This document shows positions 40,436 to 46,052 of a stretch of DNA of 46,052 bases, in pieces. The notes under the pieces were generated by a model. That model saw only the letters and a program-made list of their open reading frames with translations, made no database searches and was not told the origin of the DNA. Each line of letters begins with the position of its first letter. The stretch's first letter is position 1. The translations under genes were made by a program, and so were the position numbers. The DNA is from an uncultured Selenomonadaceae bacterium (GTDB lineage: Bacteria; Bacillota; Negativicutes; Selenomonadales; Selenomonadaceae), in contig CAJOHG010000041.1 in NCBI GenBank assembly GCA_905234395.1, forward strand, positions 1-46,052, written 5' to 3'.

Positions 40436-40460
40436 GAAAAGGAGCCGCGTTGGCGACTCC
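40436..40460 (-). terminator. Rho-independent terminator for rpoD
   Basis: Read leftward: GGAGTCGC-CAAC-GCGGCTCC with one G-U pair, then TTTTC, beginning eight bases after the rpoD stop codon. Confidence 0.8.
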
Positions 40461-40467
40461 CGATAAT

Positions 40468-41796
40468 TCAGTCCAAAAAATCTTTGAGCTTCTTTGAACG
40501 CGCAGGATGGCGGAGTTTCCTCAACGCCTTTGCCTCGATTTGCCGAATGCGTTCGCGCGTGACGTTGAAACTTTTGCCGACTTCCTCAAGCGTGCGTGCT
40601 CTGCCGTCTTCCAATCCGAATCTCAAGCGCAAAACATTTTTCTCGCGCGGCGTCAAAGTTCCAAGTACGTCTTCAAGTTGTTCTTTGAGCAACATGAACG
40701 ACGCGGCGTCGGCGGGCGCAGGTGCATCTTGATCCTCTATGAAGTCTCCCAAATGTGAATCGTCCTCTTCGCCGACGGGTGTCTCAAGCGATACCGGCTC
40801 TTGCGCGATTTTCCGAATCTCGCGGACACGCTCAACCGGGATTTCCATTTCTACTGCGATTTCCTCGTCCGTAGGCTCACGTCCGTTTTTTTGCAACAGA
40901 TTGCGCGAAACTCTGATGAGTTTGTTAATCGTTTCGACCATGTGCACGGGAATGCGGATTGTGCGCGCTTGATCGGCTATGGCACGCGTTATTGCCTGTC
41001 GAATCCACCACGTTGCGTAAGTCGAAAATTTGTAGCCCTTGCGATAATCAAACTTCTCGACGGCTTTAATCAGTCCCAAATTGCCTTCTTGAATCAAATC
41101 CAGGAAAAGCATTCCGCGCCCGACGTAACGTTTGGCGATTGACACGACGAGCCGCAAATTTGCTTCGGCAAGCTGTTTCTGCGCCTCGGAATGTTCGGCG
41201 TCGTCGGGTGATTCCATACGCATTGCCAATTCTTTTTCTTGGTCGGCGGTCAAAAGCGGCACGCGTCCGATCTCTTTCAAATACATGCGAACGGGATCGT
41301 CGATTGAAACGTTGTCGGGTATCAATTCGACTTCCGCTGACGGTTTGACGGTGCCGGAACTTTCTTCTGCGGAAGTTTCATGAGTTTCTGCGCGTTGAAG
41401 TGATTCGTCCTGTTCAATCGGCGTAGTTTCGAGTACAAGTGCGGCTTCGGGATTTTCTCCGGCGTCGTCCACAAAATCGTTTTCGGTGTCTTCCTCGTCG
41501 GTGATTTTTATGCCTTCGCGCTCGCAAATGCTCAAAATCTCTTCGATCTCGTCCGTATCGTTTGGCACGCCGAGGCTCTGCATGATTTTGTCCAAATCGC
41601 CCCACGTGAGCTTGCCGCCGTTTTGTTTGCCCTTTTCAATCAAAACCGAAACGATTTTTGGCGGACGACCTTTGGCAGTTTTATCTTCCGCTTGACTTTC
41701 CGCCACAGGCAATGATTGTTTCTTTGCGGAATTTTTTTTGTTCACCGACAGGCTGCCGCCTTTGGTCGGCTCGACAGATTTTTTTTCTCCTGTCAT
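40468..41796 (-). CDS. rpoD: RNA polymerase primary sigma factor RpoD/SigA
   Basis: 442 residues from ATG 41796 (AAAGGAGG eight bases before; eight more codons are open upstream). The N-terminal part has a Lys-rich start, region 1.1 ([28 protein letters not shown]) and an acidic linker; then region 1.2 [17 protein letters not shown], region 2 [57 protein letters not shown], region 3 and region 4.2 [30 protein letters not shown]. It directs the core enzyme to the -35/-10 promoters seen in this window. Located 30 bases after dnaG on the same strand, as in the classical macromolecular synthesis operon, though rpsU is absent. Confidence 0.97.
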   Translation of the reverse strand: MTGEKKSVEPTKGGSLSVNKKNSAKKQSLPVAESQAEDKTAKGRPPKIVSVLIEKGKQNGGKLTWGDLDKIMQSLGVPNDTDEIEEILSICEREGIKITDEEDTENDFVDDAGENPEAALVLETTPIEQDESLQRAETHETSAEESSGTVKPSAEVELIPDNVSIDDPVRMYLKEIGRVPLLTADQEKELAMRMESPDDAEHSEAQKQLAEANLRLVVSIAKRYVGRGMLFLDLIQEGNLGLIKAVEKFDYRKGYKFSTYATWWIRQAITRAIADQARTIRIPVHMVETINKLIRVSRNLLQKNGREPTDEEIAVEMEIPVERVREIRKIAQEPVSLETPVGEEDDSHLGDFIEDQDAPAPADAASFMLLKEQLEDVLGTLTPREKNVLRLRFGLEDGRARTLEEVGKSFNVTRERIRQIEAKALRKLRHPARSKKLKDFLD

Positions 41797-41826
41797 ATCG
41801 CAGCCTCCTTTCAAAAGCAATGTGTA

Positions 41827-43653
41827 TTATGGATTGCCTTTAAGTTTGTCCATTTGGTATTTCAAGTCAAGTGACTCTTGAATCATCTTGGCATAAGTTT
41901 CTTCGTCACTCTCGATATATTTTTCGGCTTGCGAAAGAATTTTGTCGTATTTTTTTTTCATGACGACTCGACGCAAAACTTTGAGCGAATCTTCAAAAAT
42001 GCTTAGTTCCTTATCGCGCGGGTCATTTGCACCGCCCATCAATATTCGCGACAGTTGAGCATTTGCCGCCTCGCTCAATTCCATTGCCGCCGCAGTTTCA
42101 TCAAAACGTAAACTTTGCGCCATACGATTTTCCATCCAGCCGATTATTTCCCGATTAACTTCCGAAAAATTTTCTCGCGGTATCAAATTCAACACGAAGT
42201 CCACAAGTTCATCCTCGTACCACATCATTCGCAAAACCGTTTCGCACGCCTCGCGAATCATGATGTTTTCGTCGCTTGAAAGTATTGTCCGCTTGACGAT
42301 GTTTGAATTTTTTTGAGCCTCGCGAATCGAATTCTGTTGAGCAGTCCGCAAAGATTTTTTCCACTCGTCAGCAACAAGTTGTTCATCCAAGAATAGCACG
42401 GCGGCAATTTTTTTCTGATATTCGTTGCGCGTGATATTGTCCGGGATTTTTATTACGGCGGGCAAAATTTCTTGCAACGCTTGAATTTTTCCGCGAATCG
42501 TCGACAAATCCGCGTGCTCAAGGACGTATTTCATGCGATAATCAATCAGCGTCGCCGCATGTTCAACAAGATTTTCAAACGCCTCTTTGCCGTGCTTGCG
42601 AATGAATTCGTCGGGATCTTTGCCGTCGGGAACTTTGACGACAAAAACTTCTGCGCCCGCCGCCTGAACAATCGGTAATGCCCGATAAGTTGCGCGTTGA
42701 CCTGCCTCGTCGCTGTCGTAGCAGAAAATAATTTTCTTCGCGTAACGCAGAATCAACTTGGTGTGTTCGGCAGTGAACGCCGTGCCGAGTGTCGCGACAA
42801 CATTTTTAACACCCGCGCTGAACAAGCTGATGGCGTCCATGTAGCCTTCGACGACGATAACTTTTCCCGCCGCACTTATCGCACGATTGGATTTGTCAAG
42901 CCCGAAAAGCAAGTTGCGCTTGTTGAAGAGCACAGTTTCCGCGGTGTTCAGATATTTTGGCGTATCGTCGGCAGAATCAATCACTCGTCCGCCGAAGCCG
43001 ACGACGCGTCCGAAAACATCAGCGATTGGAATCATCACACGGGCGCGAAATCTGTCGTAATAGCCGGAAATATTTTTCCGCTTGACAATCAGTCCGACCG
43101 CCTCAAGTTGTTGCGCAGTGAAGTCTTGCCGCGTGAATCTGTTGAAAATATTTTCCCATTCATCGGGCGCGAAACCGAGTTTGAACGTTTCAATCGTCTC
43201 TTGCGTAATTCCACGCGCCGCAAGATATTTCCTGCCGACTTCGCCGCGAGCCGTCTTGATTAAGCAGTCGTGATAAAAATCTCGCGCCAATTCGTTTATC
43301 TTGAGCAGAATTTTTTCTTCGCGACGACGACGTTCTTCTTCGGGCGAAAAATTTTTCGTCGGCAGATCGATGCCCAAACGTTGAGCTTGAAGCTTTATCG
43401 CCTCGAAGTAGCTTACATTTTCAATGAGCGAAAGAAACTTGAACACGTCGCCGCCCGCGCCGCAACCGAAGCAATAAAAAAGTCCTTTGTCCGGGCTCAC
43501 GGAGAAAGACGCGGTTTTCTCGTTGTGAAAGGGACAGCATCCCCAATATCGTCCGCTCTTTTGCGTAAGCTGTACATAATGTGACACCACGGAGTAAATA
43601 TCTGACCGTTCCCGCACGCGTTCAACAAACTCGTCCGAAACCATACCTTGCAT
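41827..43653 (-). CDS. dnaG: DNA primase DnaG
   Basis: 608 residues from ATG 43653 (GGAGGGT eight bases before). Zinc-binding domain CCPFHNEKTASFSVSPDKGLFYCFGCGAGGDVFKFL, TOPRIM domain with VVEGYMDAISLFSAGVKNVVATLG and FCYDSDEAGQRATYRAL (metal ligands Glu and DxD), and a C-terminal helicase-binding region. It makes the RNA primers for DNA replication and is loaded by DnaB. First gene of the dnaG-rpoD unit. Confidence 0.97.
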   Translation of the reverse strand: MQGMVSDEFVERVRERSDIYSVVSHYVQLTQKSGRYWGCCPFHNEKTASFSVSPDKGLFYCFGCGAGGDVFKFLSLIENVSYFEAIKLQAQRLGIDLPTKNFSPEEERRRREEKILLKINELARDFYHDCLIKTARGEVGRKYLAARGITQETIETFKLGFAPDEWENIFNRFTRQDFTAQQLEAVGLIVKRKNISGYYDRFRARVMIPIADVFGRVVGFGGRVIDSADDTPKYLNTAETVLFNKRNLLFGLDKSNRAISAAGKVIVVEGYMDAISLFSAGVKNVVATLGTAFTAEHTKLILRYAKKIIFCYDSDEAGQRATYRALPIVQAAGAEVFVVKVPDGKDPDEFIRKHGKEAFENLVEHAATLIDYRMKYVLEHADLSTIRGKIQALQEILPAVIKIPDNITRNEYQKKIAAVLFLDEQLVADEWKKSLRTAQQNSIREAQKNSNIVKRTILSSDENIMIREACETVLRMMWYEDELVDFVLNLIPRENFSEVNREIIGWMENRMAQSLRFDETAAAMELSEAANAQLSRILMGGANDPRDKELSIFEDSLKVLRRVVMKKKYDKILSQAEKYIESDEETYAKMIQESLDLKYQMDKLKGNP

Positions 43654-43741
43654 TTTCTACCCTCCGCTTTTTTTATATTCCCTGCGCCGCTGAAATTTCC
43701 TTTTAGACGCGCAAGAATTTTTGAGCGCACGATTGAAACGC

Positions 43742-43773
43742 AAAAAAATAAGCCGTGATTGTTTTATCACGGC
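43742..43773 (-). terminator. Rho-independent terminator after the GGDEF-EAL gene
   Basis: Read leftward: GCCGTGAT-AAAACA-ATCACGGC followed by TTATTTTTTT; an 8-bp perfect stem in the gap before the dnaG promoter region. Confidence 0.85.
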
Positions 43774-43791
43774 GCGAGAATTTTTCAAACG

Positions 43792-45447
43792 TCAGAGAAA
43801 TTTTGTTGCCAATTCGTTAAGAGTTATCGCCGACGAATAGTAATTGCCTTGCACGTTGGTTATCGGGAAGTCTTTCACGGTTTCGCGAATCGACGAATCT
43901 TCAACGCCCTTGAGACAAACTTTGGTGCCGAGTTCCGACGCAAGCTCCGACAGGTGCCGAACGATTTGCAAATTGCCGGGCTTGTCGTTTATGTGCATGA
44001 TGTAATCGCGTTCCAGTTTGATGAAGTTCGGCGCAAGATCCCGCAGAAAATCAATCGACGCGACGCCGCTGCCGAAGTCGTCAATCAAGCAGAGAATTCC
44101 CTTGCGTTTAAGTGCGCGAACGATTCTGCGTAAAATGTCCGGCTCAATCAATCGGCAGCTCTGCGTCAGCTCGAAACAAAGATTTTTCAGCGGAAAACCG
44201 ACGGCGTTCGAGATTTTGTCAATTTCTTCAAACAGCAGGTCATCGACAATCTGCGCGGGCGAAATGTTGACGTTGAGCATCAAGTCGGGCTTGCGTTGCA
44301 AAAGTTTAAGTCCGTCTTCCATTGCGCGGCGCAAAATCCAATAGCCCAGTTCCTCGAACAAATAATCGCTCTCTATCACGGGCACATATGCCGACGGCGA
44401 CACATCTCCGAAACGTTCACTGCGCCAACAGAGTAAAGCCTCCATTGAAGTTAATTTTTCCGTTTGCGCGTCGAAAACCGGTTGATAACGCAGAGAAAAA
44501 TTTTTACAGTCCATCAAGATACAGTCGCGAACTTCGGCGAGCAGTTCCAAAGATTCGTGCGTAGTTTTGCCGACCGCTCCGTTGTAATTGACGAGTTTGC
44601 CGTTGTGATAAAATTTCGAGTCGTTGTAAGCAAAAGCCATGCAAGCGTAAATCGTGCGCTCATCAGCCGCTCCGCCGTCGAAGTGAATCATTCCGCCGTT
44701 AATCGACAGCACTTGACGAACATTTTCAATCGGCAAACCTGCCTGCGCGGCACGACGAAGTTTATCATATTTGACGGCAACTTCTTCGGGCGAAAGACTT
44801 TCCGTCAGAAATGCAAACTTCGCGCCGTCCATGCGATAAACCGTGCCTTCCTGCCCGATGATCTCTTGAAGAAGCCAACCGGTTTGTTGCAGGACGTTGT
44901 TGCCGAAAGTGTAACCGTGCTCGTCGTTTATGTTGGTCATGCGATTTATTCCGCACAAAACCGCCACGCAAGATTTTTTCAGCTCAATGGCGGCGGCAAG
45001 GTCACGGAAAAAGCCGTATTGATTGCGCAGAACGGTTATCGGGTCGGTGCTCTCGGTCAAGCCTTCGTTAATCATTATCCCGCCGACAAGTTCGGGATTG
45101 CCATCCGAATCACGAATCACCGCGCCGATATATCGCAATGTGGCATAGGTGCCGTCGTTTAGTCGCGTGCGATAAGTCAAGTCGTAGCCCTGCGATTTGT
45201 TCTGCATGATGTTGTCCATGATTTTTTCGTAGCGAGCACGATCTTCCGGATGCACGAAGTCCGACCAGTTATAGGCACCGTCGGGAATGTATTCGCCGGG
45301 CAAACCGAACAGATCAACGGCGGCGGGAGTATAACGCGTCACTTGTCCCTTAACATCGTAAACCGAAACATAACTGCCGCGCCCCAAAAGCGTGAAGGCG
45401 TCAAACAGATCGTCGAGAATTTTCCGATGGTCAATTTTATTTGTCAT
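43792..45447 (-). CDS. PAS-GGDEF-EAL protein, probable c-di-GMP phosphodiesterase
   Basis: 551 residues. A PAS-like sensor domain (residues about 20-130: DAFTLLGRGSYVSVYDVKGQVTRYTPAAVDLFG ... GDGTYATLRYIGAVI) is followed by a GGDEF domain whose signature is degenerate (VYRMDGAKFAFL in place of GGDEF), so it probably cannot make c-di-GMP. The EAL domain keeps the catalytic set: SMEALLCW, NVNISPAQ, FELTQ, IDDFGSG, FIKLERDYI, LKGVED and NVQGNYYS, so hydrolysis is expected. No membrane helix is seen. The gene stands alone with a terminator; c-di-GMP control of surface structures would fit the surface-glycan genes in the window. Confidence 0.9.
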   Translation of the reverse strand: MTNKIDHRKILDDLFDAFTLLGRGSYVSVYDVKGQVTRYTPAAVDLFGLPGEYIPDGAYNWSDFVHPEDRARYEKIMDNIMQNKSQGYDLTYRTRLNDGTYATLRYIGAVIRDSDGNPELVGGIMINEGLTESTDPITVLRNQYGFFRDLAAAIELKKSCVAVLCGINRMTNINDEHGYTFGNNVLQQTGWLLQEIIGQEGTVYRMDGAKFAFLTESLSPEEVAVKYDKLRRAAQAGLPIENVRQVLSINGGMIHFDGGAADERTIYACMAFAYNDSKFYHNGKLVNYNGAVGKTTHESLELLAEVRDCILMDCKNFSLRYQPVFDAQTEKLTSMEALLCWRSERFGDVSPSAYVPVIESDYLFEELGYWILRRAMEDGLKLLQRKPDLMLNVNISPAQIVDDLLFEEIDKISNAVGFPLKNLCFELTQSCRLIEPDILRRIVRALKRKGILCLIDDFGSGVASIDFLRDLAPNFIKLERDYIMHINDKPGNLQIVRHLSELASELGTKVCLKGVEDSSIRETVKDFPITNVQGNYYSSAITLNELATKFL

Positions 45448-45599
45448 GCTGTCAACTCCTTTTTAGCTTCCGATTTAATATAGCACAGAAAATTTTTTTG
45501 GCAACAGTCCCCAATTCATTGTGATGCGATGTGTTTGATACAGACTTTTCACTTCTTTTATTTCTAATGTAATCCCGATTTAAATGCAGTCGAGAAGAT

Positions 45600-45919
45600 T
45601 TGAATCGACTTTTTGCCTGCAATCGCATTTCGGCTCTCGTCCGGAATAAAATTTTAGAATTGCACCGCGAAAGGTTCCGCTCCAAAGGAGATTTGCAAAA
45701 AGCCTTGAAAGGTTTGTACCCGATAAACTCTCAAAGTGTACAAGCCGTGACCGACAAATATTGTGCCGCTTGTTTGGCGACAAAATCAGTCGGAGATAAC
45801 GGATTAGAGAATAAATATCCGTGGCGGCGCAAGGGAAATTATCCGATGACGCGTAAGGCAGAGGCTTCAAGCTCAAAGGTAATCGCTTGAAATTAAGTTT
45901 GGGAATGTTCTTTGGCAAG
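45600..45919 (+). pseudogene. Decayed TnpB-like (IS200/IS605 family) fragment
   Basis: From TTG 45600 the frame encodes HRERFRSKGDLQKALKGLYPINSQSVQAVTDKYC ... NKYPWRRKGNYPMTRKAE, then, after one lost base near 45862, GFKLKGNRLKLSLGMFFGK in another frame. This reads as the region around the 'LYP.NSQ.VQ' and 'KYPWRKK.YyP.kwKAdGFKLKGN.L.LS.G' blocks of TnpB-type proteins. Only about 110 of 400 residues are left, so it is a dead remnant. The 152 bases between 45448 and it hold no gene; the TnpB start may have decayed there. Confidence 0.7.
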
Positions 45920-46052
45920 CTATTTCATCAGCAGACGAATCTCTTCCGGGTTATGCGCGACTTCACCTTCTCCGACTTGCGACAAGCCTAAGTGCCGTCC
46001 GACAAAGCTCGCCGTCGTATTGAGCAGCCACACGAAAGGATACATGACTTTC
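45920..46052 (-). pseudogene. CNNM/CorC (HlyC) family transporter gene, truncated at its 3' side (runs off the right edge)
   Basis: Reading leftward from the window end, 43 codons encode VMYPFVWLLNTTASFVGRHLGLSQVGEGEVAHNPEEIRLLMK and then TAG. This is the segment at the end of the CNNM membrane domain, where family members continue with a CBS pair and a CorC_HlyC domain (about 200 more residues). Here the stop comes at the exact border with the TnpB-like remnant, so the gene appears to have been cut by that insertion. The beginning lies outside the window, and I cannot tell whether the rest of the protein is still expressed. Confidence 0.65.

Noticed and set aside
1..46052. CRISPR arrays, tRNA or rRNA genes
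   Set aside because: No regular spacer-repeat pattern, no cloverleaf with a T-loop GTTCRA block and no rRNA segment found on either strand by reading.

Overview
The window reads as chromosome of an anaerobic, diderm member of the Firmicutes (Negativicutes, Selenomonas-like). This is inferred from several things together: strong AGGAGG-type ribosome binding sites with many TTG and GTG starts, diderm surface genes (ADP-heptose-type glycosyltransferases, an AMIN-domain amidase, many lipoproteins), partial cobalamin and heme-like radical SAM genes, and moderate GC with AAATTTT-rich codon usage. I see no rRNA, tRNA, CRISPR array or intact prophage. The nearly gapless, often 4-bp overlapping genes are typical of operons.

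Left part (1-7 kb, mostly +): the end of an NlpC/P60-like gene, a GNAT, a Sel1-repeat protein, yebC, a BAHT-type protein O-heptosyltransferase, ruvC, ruvA, a DUF116 protein and dnaB. The starts of ruvC and ruvA each carry a degenerate partial duplication in front of them. A third tandem duplication follows dnaB, at the 3' end of the next operon.

7-17.5 kb: a minus-strand operon of a GT41-like glycosyltransferase, a Uma2 nuclease-fold protein and a methyltransferase-like protein; then an MBL-fold hydrolase with ThpR; a secreted protein with a Lys/Asp-repeat tail; an Fe/B12-type binding lipoprotein; an EcoRI-family adenine methyltransferase overlapping a tubulin/FtsZ-fold protein (the best candidate here for an undescribed system); and, converging on it, a radical SAM protein coupled to a nitrilase-family amidase.

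17.5-28 kb: a surface-glycan and branched-chain amino acid region. Two tandem GT9-like genes (one frameshifted) and livH share near-identical promoters. livHM and livG are followed by three paralogous hexapeptide O-acetyltransferases and a secreted HD-domain protein before livF closes the operon. One glycosyltransferase and one acetyltransferase each contain an uninterrupted run of ten G within the coding sequence, the hallmark of phase-variable contingency genes; both are currently in frame.

28-40 kb: esterase, HinT, cobK and folE2 on +; then, on -, two amino-acid binding lipoproteins, a GNAT, an amino-acid permease and an AMIN/amidase_3 cell-wall amidase with a long charged octad-repeat helix; then on + htrA (a lipoprotein form), rlmH, cobH/cbiC, a GNAT, a TIGR04076 protein and cobyrinate a,c-diamide synthase.

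40-46 kb (all -): rpoD and dnaG together, a PAS-GGDEF-EAL protein, and at the right edge a CNNM/CorC-type transporter gene cut off by a decayed TnpB-like IS605 fragment. A family of structured dispersed repeats (four copies) and several short heptamer-repeat tracts fill intergenic spaces.
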